This document shows positions 51,279-58,027 of a DNA stretch of 58,027 nt, one piece after another. The notes beneath the pieces are model-generated. The model was not told where the DNA came from. It searched no databases and saw only the letters and a program-made list of their open reading frames with translations. Source of the DNA: an uncultured Parabacteroides sp. (GTDB lineage: Bacteria > Bacteroidota > Bacteroidia > Bacteroidales > Tannerellaceae). The stretch lies in contig CASFXH010000015.1 in NCBI GenBank assembly GCA_949298575.1, positions 1-58,027 of the forward strand, given 5' to 3'. The position numbers and the translations under genes are program-made. Position 1 is the stretch's first letter. Each line of letters starts with the position of its first letter.

Positions 51279-53747
51279 CTATTTCAAATTGCTTAAAAGT
51301 TGTTCCAATGAATACTCGTCCTGGATCAAGACCTGGCGCGCCTTGCTGCCCTCGAAAGGCCCGACGATGCCCGCCGCCTCGAGCTGGTCCATCAAGCGGC
51401 CCGCCCGACTGTAGCCGATGGAGAACTTCCGTTGGATCAGCGAAGTGGAGCCTTGCTGTTGGATGACGATCAGCCGCGCCGCCTCGTCGAACAAGGGGTC
51501 GCGCTCGTGCAGGTCGACGGCGCCCGAGGCTTTGCCCTCGCCACCCTCGCCCACGTATTCGGGCAGCATGTAGGCGGTCGGGTAGCCCGCTTGGTCGGAG
51601 ATGAAGTTGACGATCCGTTCCACTTCCGGCGTGTCGACGAAAGCGCATTGCACGCGGGTCGTCTCGCCGCCTTGCGAGAAGAGCAAGTCGCCCCGACCGA
51701 TCAGCTGGTTGGCGCCCGGCGCGTCGAGGATCGTCCGCGAGTCGACCATCTGCATCACCCGGAACGCCATGCGGGCGGGGAAGTTGGCCTTGATGATACC
51801 CGTGATGATGTTGGTCGAGGGGCGCTGCGTGGCGATGATCATGTGGATGCCGACGGCCCGGGCCTTCTGGGCGATGCGGGCGATGGGCGTCTCGATCTCC
51901 TTGCCCGCCTGCATGATGAGGTCGCCAAACTCGTCGATGATCACGACGATGAAGGGCATGTAGCGGTGGCCCTTCTCGGGATTCAGGCTGCGCTTGACGA
52001 ATTTCGCGTTGTATTCCTTGATGTTGCGCACGTGCGCTTTCTCCAGCAGCTCATAGCGGTCGTCCATTTCCTTGCAGACCGAGTTGAGCGTCATGATGAC
52101 TTTCGTGCAATCGGTGATGACGGGTTTCTCCTCGTCGGGCAATTTCGCCAAGTAATGCCGCTCCAGCCCCGTGTAGATCCCGAACTCGACCATCTTCGGA
52201 TCCACGAGCACGAACTTCAGCTCAGAGGGATGCTTCTTGTAAAGCAACGAGGTGATGATGGCGTTCAAGCCCACGGATTTACCTTGCCCCGTAGCGCCGG
52301 CCACGAGCAAGTGGGGCATCTTGCACAAGTCGAACATGAAGATCTCGTTCGTGATCGTCTTGCCCAAGACCACCGGCAAATCGTATTTCGACTCCACGAA
52401 TTTCCGCGTCGCGACGACCGACTGCATCGAGACGATCTGCGGATCCTTGTTCGGGACCTCGATACCGATCGTCCCCTTGCCTGGGATCGGGGCGATGATG
52501 CGGATGCCCAGGGCGGAAAGGTTCAGGGCGATGTCGTCTTCCAAGTTCTTGATCTTCGCGATCCGTACGCCCGTGTCGGGGACCACCTCGTAGAGCGTGA
52601 TGGTCGGCCCCACCGTAGCCTGGATCGAGGCGATACTGATGCCGAAGCTCTCCAGCGTCTGCTTGATGCGTTGCTGGTTCGCGTTCAGTTCTTCCATATC
52701 GACCTGCCGGTCGTTGATGTCGTATTTCTTCAAGAGATCGATCGTCGGGTTGCGGAAGGAGGAGAGATCCAGCTTCGGGTCATAATCGCCTTCCGGTTCG
52801 AACGGGCTTTCCACCACGGCCGGAGACTCGTCCGAGATCAAGTCCTCATCTTTCGGGATTTCCACCGTGAAACCGGGATTCGAGGTCTCCGGGACTTCCG
52901 GCGCGGGAGCGGAAGGGGCCTGCCGAACTTCCACCTCCCACGTACGGTCGCCGGAAGGGAGAGGATCGTCAACCTTTAAATCTTCTTCCTCGGGAGACTC
53001 CGGTTCTTCCTTTTCCACCTTCACCTCCTCCGGCCGCTCCTCTTCCTCCTCTTCTTCTTCCGGTTCCGGCGCGACATCCTCCGGCACCTCCGGATCAGCC
53101 TTCTTCTTCCGCTTCAACCAACCGAAAGAGAAAAGACTTTGCAAGAAAGGAATCGTTCTCGGGCTCATGAACACGGCAATCACCATAAACGACCCCAACA
53201 ACACCAAGATCGTCCCCGGAATACCGATATTCAAGATCAACCACTCCGAAATAAAATAGCCATGCAATCCACCCAAATAAAGGAACGTGTCCTCATAACC
53301 CTTGATGAACACGAACGCGAAGAAAACCGAGCCCCAGATGAGAAGCGCCGCGCTCAACAAGAATCGCTTGAGCAACGACACCCGGCAGAGCCGCATCAGC
53401 CGCGCGCCCACCGACCCCAAGAAAAACAAGAACACGAACGACGAGACGCCAAACAGCCGGTTCATCAACAAATCCGCCAAGAAGGCGCCACGCACGCCCG
53501 TCCAGTTCTCCACCGCTCCCCGGTTGGCCAACAAATCATTCAAAGGAATATTCTGGACGATGCTCTGATCCGCCGCCCCCGTAAAGAAAAAGGAAATCAA
53601 CGCCAGCGCGACATAGATCGTCAGCATCACCAACACCAATCCCGTAATGAAACAAGTTCGCTCGTTCGTGAAAAAGGCCTTGAGCGCCGAGAAGAGATTC
53701 CGCCCACCGGCCTTCGGCTTCGCGGAAGCATTTGCTTTCTTAACCAT
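51279..53747 (-). CDS. ftsK: DNA translocase FtsK
   Basis: An 822-residue septal DNA pump for chromosome dimer resolution. Four membrane helices lie in the first 210 residues. An acidic, Pro/Glu-rich linker follows (about 215-310, including runs of Glu). The RecA-like motor has Walker A GATGQGKSVGLN (about 480-490) and Walker B FIVVIIDEFGDLI. The C-terminal gamma winged-helix (SLIQRKFSIGYSRAGRLMDQL) recognises polar DNA motifs. A -7 box TACATTTG on the minus strand at 53792-53799 probably drives the ftsK-lolA-trxB set. Confidence 0.96.
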   Translation of the reverse strand: MVKKANASAKPKAGGRNLFSALKAFFTNERTCFITGLVLVMLTIYVALALISFFFTGAADQSIVQNIPLNDLLANRGAVENWTGVRGAFLADLLMNRLFGVSSFVFLFFLGSVGARLMRLCRVSLLKRFLLSAALLIWGSVFFAFVFIKGYEDTFLYLGGLHGYFISEWLILNIGIPGTILVLLGSFMVIAVFMSPRTIPFLQSLFSFGWLKRKKKADPEVPEDVAPEPEEEEEEEERPEEVKVEKEEPESPEEEDLKVDDPLPSGDRTWEVEVRQAPSAPAPEVPETSNPGFTVEIPKDEDLISDESPAVVESPFEPEGDYDPKLDLSSFRNPTIDLLKKYDINDRQVDMEELNANQQRIKQTLESFGISIASIQATVGPTITLYEVVPDTGVRIAKIKNLEDDIALNLSALGIRIIAPIPGKGTIGIEVPNKDPQIVSMQSVVATRKFVESKYDLPVVLGKTITNEIFMFDLCKMPHLLVAGATGQGKSVGLNAIITSLLYKKHPSELKFVLVDPKMVEFGIYTGLERHYLAKLPDEEKPVITDCTKVIMTLNSVCKEMDDRYELLEKAHVRNIKEYNAKFVKRSLNPEKGHRYMPFIVVIIDEFGDLIMQAGKEIETPIARIAQKARAVGIHMIIATQRPSTNIITGIIKANFPARMAFRVMQMVDSRTILDAPGANQLIGRGDLLFSQGGETTRVQCAFVDTPEVERIVNFISDQAGYPTAYMLPEYVGEGGEGKASGAVDLHERDPLFDEAARLIVIQQQGSTSLIQRKFSIGYSRAGRLMDQLEAAGIVGPFEGSKARQVLIQDEYSLEQLLSNLK

Positions 53748-53791
53748 GATATATGGATTTTCTTACGACAAATAATAATGATTCATTCGCG

Positions 53792-53799
53792 CAAATGTA
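53792..53799 (-). promoter_or_regulatory. -7 box for ftsK-lolA-trxB
   Basis: TACATTTG on the minus strand, followed by CGCG, about 45 bases before the ftsK ATG. On the opposite strand TATATTCG at 53884-53891 may serve the DUF5063 gene. Confidence 0.5.
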
Positions 53800-53945
53800 C
53801 AACAAATTTGAATAGCGGCCCCTAAAGATCCCAGAGAACCGACGCCACGCGAGAAGAAGCGTAAGGATATCCCGTTTTTTTCCTATATTCGCGATCGGCA
53901 AATCCACTTAATCCCCGATTTGCGCGTTTATGATATCGAAATAAA

Positions 53946-54500
53946 ATGAGGAAAGAACAAAATCCGGTTTACGCGCCCGTCACGCTGGAATTCGTAACGG
54001 TCGCGTTAGAATATTGCTCGTTCATTGAGAAAGCGAACGAGCTATCGCTTTATCAATTTGTCGATAAGGCGACCAAACTCTTGCCTCTTCTCTACCTGAA
54101 AGCCGCTTTATTGCCCATGATCGAGCCCGATGAGGAAGCGATCCTGGAAACGACCGTCACGGAAGCTTTGTATGACGGGTTGCGAGCGCGCCTCGCGAGC
54201 CTTTTGGGCGAACGAGACGTCTACCTCAACACGTTCCAAGAAGACATGCGTTACAGCGAGACGCCCATCGCGGCCGCCATCTCGGAAGATTTGGCCGACG
54301 TTTTCCAAGATACGGGCGACTTTATCGCGCTGTTCCGGCAAGGCAACGAGATCGTCATGCGGGAAGCCTTGGCCCTTTGCGGGCACAACTTCCGCCAGTA
54401 TTGGGGCGAACGGCTCCTGAACGCGCTCCGGGCGTTGCACGCCATCCGCTATGGAGAAGAAGAATGTTTAACCAATAATAATATGGAGAATCCAGCATGA
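53946..54500 (+). CDS. DUF5063 family protein
   Basis: A 184-residue mainly helical soluble protein of the DUF5063 type (VTLEFVTVALEYCSFIEKA at the start; later CGHNFRQYWGERLLNALRALH). Function unknown. Its stop overlaps the ATG of the exonuclease gene by 4 bp, indicating translational coupling; this pairing is common in Bacteroidales. First gene of a run with the exonuclease and an rRNA methyltransferase. Confidence 0.85.
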   Translation: MRKEQNPVYAPVTLEFVTVALEYCSFIEKANELSLYQFVDKATKLLPLLYLKAALLPMIEPDEEAILETTVTEALYDGLRARLASLLGERDVYLNTFQEDMRYSETPIAAAISEDLADVFQDTGDFIALFRQGNEIVMREALALCGHNFRQYWGERLLNALRALHAIRYGEEECLTNNNMENPA

Positions 54501-55105
54501 CAACTGACATCGCACGCACCACCATCACGAAAGAGGAGATCGCGAATCTCCCGATTGAAACCTTTAACGGACGTATCATCACCATCACGAACGAAGCCGA
54601 CGCGAACAAGGCCATCTCATACTTGCACTACGTCCCCATCGTCGGCTTCGATACGGAAACCCGCCCCAGCTTCAAGAAAGGCGTACGTTATAAAATCTCT
54701 TTGATCCAAATCGCGACCGAGGAAGTCTGCTTCCTTTTCCGGTTGAACTATTTGAAAGGGATTCCCCAATCGTTGATCGACTTCCTCAACAACGACAAGA
54801 ACTTGAAAATCGGGCTTTCCCTCCGCGACGATTTCGGCGCCATCCGCAAACGGGGCGATATCGCGCCGGGCAACTTCGTCGATTTGCAGCATTACGTGAA
54901 AGGATTCAAAATCCAGGCGGAAAGCTTGCAAAAGATCTACGCGATCCTCTTTTCAAAAAGGATCTCCAAAGGCCAGCGGCTGACCAACTGGAACGCGGAG
55001 CGACTCACCGAATCGCAAAAGAAATACGCGGCGCTCGACGCTTGGGCCTGCTTAAAGATTTACAATTATTTGAACTCATCATTATCAGCTCATGAACTAT
55101 CATAA
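54497..55105 (+). CDS. RNase D-like 3'-5' exonuclease
   Basis: A 202-residue DEDDy-superfamily exonuclease domain. ExoI motif VGFDTETRPSF (Asp/Glu near residues 51-53), ExoII region around LKIGLSLRDDFGAIR, and ExoIII YAALDAWACLKIYNYL with the Tyr typical of the DEDDy subgroup. It degrades RNA or DNA from the 3' end; the single domain without HRDC differs from full RNase D. It overlaps DUF5063 by 4 bp and the methyltransferase gene by 14 bp. Confidence 0.92.
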   Translation: MTTDIARTTITKEEIANLPIETFNGRIITITNEADANKAISYLHYVPIVGFDTETRPSFKKGVRYKISLIQIATEEVCFLFRLNYLKGIPQSLIDFLNNDKNLKIGLSLRDDFGAIRKRGDIAPGNFVDLQHYVKGFKIQAESLQKIYAILFSKRISKGQRLTNWNAERLTESQKKYAALDAWACLKIYNYLNSSLSAHELS

Positions 55106-56279
55106 AATCTATCTTAAACCCAAGAAAGAAGAATCCTTATCGCGCTTTCATCCCTGGGTGTTCTCGGGGGCTATCCAGTCCATGGACGGACAGCTGGAGG
55201 AGGGCGAGGTGGTCGAAGTCTATGGCGCCAACGGGCAATTCCTGGCGGTTGGCCATTACCAGATCGGCAGCATCGCCATCCGGATCTTGTCTTTCCAGCC
55301 CATCGAGATCGGGCCCGCCTTCTGGGAAGAGCGGCTCCAACGAGCCTACACGCTCCGACAGACGCTGGGCCTCACCGCCAACCCGGAGTGGCACAACACC
55401 TTCCGCCTCGTTCATGGCGAGGGCGACAACCTGCCCGGATTGGTGATCGACCTCTACGCGCGTACCGCCGTCATGCAAGCGCATTCCGTCGGGATGCACT
55501 ACGCCCGCCACGAGATCGCCGAAGCGCTGAAAAAGGTATTAGGTGAGCGCGTCCAGAATATCTATTATAAATCGGAAACGACCCTTCCCTTCAAGGCCAA
55601 CCTGGACAACGAGGACGGCTACTTGCTGGGAGGCGAAACCGACGAGACCGCGACCGAGAACGGGCTCCATTTCCTCATCGACTGGCAAAAGGGGCAAAAG
55701 ACCGGATTCTTTGTCGACCAACGGGAGAACCGGAGCTTGCTCGAACGCTACTCAAAAGGGCGAGACGTGCTCAACATGTTCTGCTATACGGGCGGTTTCT
55801 CCGTCTTCGCCATGCGGGGAGGCGCCCGCACGGTCCATTCGGTCGACAGCTCTAGCAAGGCGATCCTGCTCACCAACCAGAACATCGCGCTCAACTTCCC
55901 CGACGATCCCCGGCACACGGCCTACGCCGAAGACGCCTTCAAATACCTGGAACGGATGGGCCACGACTATGACCTGATCATCCTCGACCCGCCCGCGTTC
56001 GCCAAACACCGGAACGTGTTGCGCAACGCCTTGCAAGGCTATCGGAAGCTCAACGCCGTGGCGTTCGAGAAGATCAAGCCCGGCGGCATCCTTTTCACCT
56101 TCTCTTGCTCGCAAGTCGTCAGCAAGGAAGATTTCCGCCTGGCCGTCTTCAGCGCCGCCGCCCAGTCGAGACGCGACGTCCGCATCCTGCACCAACTCAC
56201 GCAGCCGGCCGACCATCCCGTCAACATTTATCACCCGGAAGGGGAATACTTGAAAGGCTTGGTGCTCTATGTGGAATAA
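55092..56279 (+). CDS. RlmI-like class I rRNA cytosine-C5 methyltransferase
   Basis: A 395-residue SAM-dependent methyltransferase. An N-terminal PUA domain (about 1-75, SLSRFHPWVFSGAI), an EEHEE-like domain, then the Rossmann fold with MFCYTGGFSVFAMRGGA (SAM-binding glycine loop) and motif IV DLIILDPPAFAKHR; FSCSQVVSK carries the catalytic Cys. This matches RlmI, which methylates C1962 of 23S rRNA in E. coli. Its start overlaps the exonuclease gene by 14 bp. Confidence 0.93.
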   Translation: MNYHKIYLKPKKEESLSRFHPWVFSGAIQSMDGQLEEGEVVEVYGANGQFLAVGHYQIGSIAIRILSFQPIEIGPAFWEERLQRAYTLRQTLGLTANPEWHNTFRLVHGEGDNLPGLVIDLYARTAVMQAHSVGMHYARHEIAEALKKVLGERVQNIYYKSETTLPFKANLDNEDGYLLGGETDETATENGLHFLIDWQKGQKTGFFVDQRENRSLLERYSKGRDVLNMFCYTGGFSVFAMRGGARTVHSVDSSSKAILLTNQNIALNFPDDPRHTAYAEDAFKYLERMGHDYDLIILDPPAFAKHRNVLRNALQGYRKLNAVAFEKIKPGGILFTFSCSQVVSKEDFRLAVFSAAAQSRRDVRILHQLTQPADHPVNIYHPEGEYLKGLVLYVE

Positions 56280-56285
56280 ATGTCG

Positions 56286-56293
56286 TACTTTTG
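56286..56293 (+). promoter_or_regulatory. -7 box for mdh
   Basis: TACTTTTG fits TAnnTTTG, 51 bases before the ATG at 56344 and directly after the upstream stop codon. The nearest TTG is 24 bases upstream, slightly too far. Confidence 0.5.
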
Positions 56294-56343
56294 TCCGCAA
56301 AATTCTATAATACATAATTATTTATCATTCAAAAACTATCATT

Positions 56344-57285
56344 ATGTCTAAAGTAACAGTTGTCGGCGCCGGAAATGTCGGCGCAACGTGCGCGAACGTG
56401 CTTGCTTTCAACGAAGTGGCTGACGAAGTGGTAATGCTCGACGTCAAAGAGGGCGTTTCCGAGGGTAAAGCGATGGATATGATGCAAACCGCCCAATTGC
56501 TGGGATTCGACACGAAAGTCGTGGGTTGCACGAACGATTATGAGAAAACGGCGAACTCTGATGTGGTCGTGATCACCTCTGGTATTCCCCGCAAACCGGG
56601 CATGACGCGTGAGGAGTTGATCGGTGTCAACGCCGGTATCGTCAAGAGCGTGGCCGAGAATATCTTGAAATATTCTCCCAACGCGATCCTGGTCGTCATC
56701 TCGAACCCGATGGACACGATGACCTACTTGGCGCTCAAGTCGCTGGGCTTGCCGAAGAACCGCGTGATCGGTATGGGTGGCGCATTGGATAGCTCTCGTT
56801 TCAAATACTTCTTGTCGCAAGCGCTGGGTTGCAACGCGAACGAGGTCGAGGGTATGGTGATCGGCGGCCATGGCGATACGACGATGATCCCATTGGCTCG
56901 CTTGGCTACTTACAAGGGCATGCCCGTCAGCTCGCTGCTGAGCGCCGAGAAATTGCAGGAAGTTGTCGCTTCGACGATGGTCGGTGGCGCTACCCTGACG
57001 AAATTGCTGGGCACCTCCGCTTGGTACGCGCCGGGAGCGGCTGGAGCTTACGTCGTAGAGTCGATCATCCACAACCAAGGCAAGATGATCCCGTGCTCCG
57101 TCCTGCTGGAGGGCGAATATGGCGAGTCTGATCTTTGCATCGGCGTCCCCGTCATCCTGGGCAAGAACGGTATCGAGAAGATCGTCGAGCTTGACTTGAC
57201 GGCCGAGGAAAAAGAGCTCTTCGCCAAGAGCGCGGCAGCCGTCCACAAGACCAACGCGGCATTGAAAGAGGTCGGCGCGCTCTAA
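56344..57285 (+). CDS. mdh: Malate dehydrogenase
   Basis: Interconverts malate and oxaloacetate with NAD in the cytoplasm, on the route to succinate and propionate in this group. A 313-residue LDH-type MDH: VVGAGNVGATCANVLA (NAD-binding), the active-loop ITSGIPRKPGMTREEL with substrate Arg residues, VISNPMDTMTYLA, and the catalytic His in VIGGHGDTTMIPL. Codon use differs from its GC-rich neighbours, with many favoured T-ending and AAG/CGT codons, as expected for a highly expressed gene. Confidence 0.97.
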   Translation: MSKVTVVGAGNVGATCANVLAFNEVADEVVMLDVKEGVSEGKAMDMMQTAQLLGFDTKVVGCTNDYEKTANSDVVVITSGIPRKPGMTREELIGVNAGIVKSVAENILKYSPNAILVVISNPMDTMTYLALKSLGLPKNRVIGMGGALDSSRFKYFLSQALGCNANEVEGMVIGGHGDTTMIPLARLATYKGMPVSSLLSAEKLQEVVASTMVGGATLTKLLGTSAWYAPGAAGAYVVESIIHNQGKMIPCSVLLEGEYGESDLCIGVPVILGKNGIEKIVELDLTAEEKELFAKSAAAVHKTNAALKEVGAL

Positions 57286-57314
57286 TAACGGGCCCAACCT
57301 TTTTTACAAAATCG

Positions 57315-57357
57315 AGTAGGAAGGAAACGAAGGTGTTTCCTTCCTACTTTTGTTTTT
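57315..57357 (+). terminator. Terminator of mdh
   Basis: AGTAGGAAGGAAAC (57315-57328) pairs perfectly with GTTTCCTTCCTACT (57335-57348), loop of 6, then TTTTGTTTTTT. Confidence 0.92.
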
Positions 57358-57438
57358 TGGGGGATGGTGGGAAGAAGATCCCCCTCAGTCGGCTCCGCCG
57401 ACAGCCCAAGATAAAAACTGATCATAAGCCTATGTTTC

Positions 57439-57667
57439 AACCCCTCACCCGCTATGCGGGAGCTCCCCTCTCGGGGGAGCTATTAGATAGATTTTGAGGA
57501 TATCTTCCTAAAGACAAGACCTCAAACTCTATCCTTCTCCCCCTCGCGTGAGGGGGAGATGCCCGAAGGGCAGAGGGGGGCCCGCCCCGAGAAGCATTCG
57601 CGGACTATCAAAGTCTATCTAATAGCTCCCCCGAGAGGGGAGCTGGCAGCGAAGCTGACTGAGGGGT
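57439..57667. repeat. Inverted pair of dispersed repeats
   Basis: 57461-57490 is an exact 30-base reverse complement of 57615-57644 (inner ends AGCTCCCCTCTCGGGGGAGC and TATTAGATAG). The similarity continues imperfectly outward to CCCCTCA on both sides, giving two copies of about 52 bp facing each other around 124 bp. The enclosed DNA contains a third family member, the GCCCGAAGGGC element. The related copy at 4694-4743 shows the family is dispersed. Confidence 0.88.
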
Positions 57668-57695
57668 CACAGACCGAGGGATCACCACAAAAATC

Positions 57696-57783
57696 ATAAG
57701 GGGCTGAAACAGGATTATTTTCCTATGTTTCAGCCCCTTATTATGTGGTGGCAATGTAGAGACGATGTGCACATCGTCTCTAC
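57696..57783. repeat. Long hairpin followed by a 28-bp perfect palindrome
   Basis: A 16-bp perfect stem (57696-57711 with 57726-57741; arm core AAGGGGCTGAAACA) could act as a bidirectional terminator. The palindrome at 57756-57783 (half-site GTAGAGACGATGTG) matches the one at 4637-4662. Confidence 0.85.
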
Positions 57784-57807
57784 GACAAACACGAAACAGC
57801 AAGAATA

Positions 57808-58027
57808 TCAGACCACCTCCGGCGACCCGTCCCCATCGTTGTCCACGCCGGGCTGCAGCTGTTCCGTCTCGTCGCCACCGGGCTCGGTCGGGGTGGTTTG
57901 CTCGCCGCCGGGAGTCTCCGTGTCGTCAGGATTCTCCGTATCGGGCGTTTCCGTGTCGGGCGTCTCGGTGTCGGGCTTCTTTTCCTCGTCTTTGGAGGAA
58001 TTGCCGCCGATCACCTTGCGGAAACGG
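57808..58027 (-). CDS. C-terminal part of a protein with acidic Pro/Thr tail (partial)
   Basis: The gene enters from the right edge and ends at TGA 57808-57810. The visible frame reads RFRKVIGGNSSKDEEKK and then a low-complexity tail with tandem PDTET/PDTEN units, several GGE/GGD and the end DNDGDGSPEVV. The frame stays open through the edge, so the GTG near 58014 need not be a start. The WGG/IGGNS-plus-acidic-tail pattern recalls HU-family histone-like proteins of Bacteroidales, which carry such disordered tails, but too little is visible to assign it. Confidence 0.6.
   Translation of the reverse strand, partial: RFRKVIGGNSSKDEEKKPDTETPDTETPDTENPDDTETPGGEQTTPTEPGGDETEQLQPGVDNDGDGSPEVV

Larger units (their letters stand above)
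57286..57807. other. Repeat-filled intergenic region without genes
   Basis: After the mdh terminator the region consists of dispersed repeat copies: a CCCCTCAGTCGG hairpin at 57381-57402, an inverted pair at 57461-57490/57615-57644, a GGGGGAGATGCCCGAAGGGC element near 57552, a long hairpin at 57696-57741 and the 28-bp palindrome at 57756-57783. No coding frame is credible. Confidence 0.75.

Overview
The window comes from a Bacteroidales genome, most likely a GC-rich member of the Tannerellaceae (inference). Pointers are the TAnnTTTG/TAnnTTCG -7 promoter boxes, a type IX secretion (T9SS) component of PorE type, proteins carrying T9SS-like C-terminal sorting domains, a DUF6383 giant surface protein with a signal peptide of Tannerellaceae type, an S46 dipeptidyl-peptidase, TonB receptor/lipoprotein partners, and the ilvD-ilvB-ilvN-thioesterase-ilvC gene order of Bacteroides relatives. 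No rRNA, tRNA, phage, transposase or CRISPR array was seen.

Layout. 0-5 kb: a giant secreted surface protein, then about 1 kb of gene-free DNA full of repeats and palindromes. 5-8.5 kb: porE and queA. 8.5-14.2 kb: a Smr-domain protein, a CYTH protein, a DPP11-type peptidase and a C10 cysteine peptidase. 14.5-16.5 kb: an overlapping operon of a BASS transporter, a NUDIX hydrolase and a DUF695 protein. 16.6-21 kb: an amino-sugar operon nagA - nagA paralogue - nagB/PIG-L fusion, in which two of the enzyme domains have lost catalytic or metal-binding residues. 21-24.3 kb: a CoA-disulfide-reductase/rhodanese fusion, a lipoprotein and a coiled-coil protein. 24.4-28.8 kb: a 24-bp tandem array, a lipoprotein and a TonB-dependent receptor. 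29-32 kb: an AT-richer section with cca and a GH30 glycosidase. 32-38.2 kb: the branched-chain amino-acid operon. 38.6-43.8 kb: very GC-rich accessory genes (DUF6261-like, two alpha/beta hydrolases, a Wzi-like barrel) and plsC. 44-47 kb: an ECF sigma factor operon. 47-53.7 kb: GHL10, gdpD, trxB, lolA and ftsK. 54-57.3 kb: DUF5063, a 3'-5' exonuclease, an rRNA methyltransferase and mdh. The right edge holds a second repeat cluster and the C-terminus of a gene that runs off the window.

The most interesting system is upstream of ilvD. A consensus Bacteroidetes promoter is followed by a 28-codon leader peptide with a run rich in Ile, Val and Leu codons, then by two mutually exclusive RNA pairings: a 10-bp perfect antiterminator and a 12-bp terminator with a U-tract. 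This has every part of classical ribosome-mediated transcription attenuation of a branched-chain amino-acid operon.

A second theme is that many intergenic regions carry their own short tandem array with an exact period (23, 24, 41, 41/81 or 43 bp), mostly built of small inverted repeats. Two dispersed repeat families also recur at opposite ends of the window.
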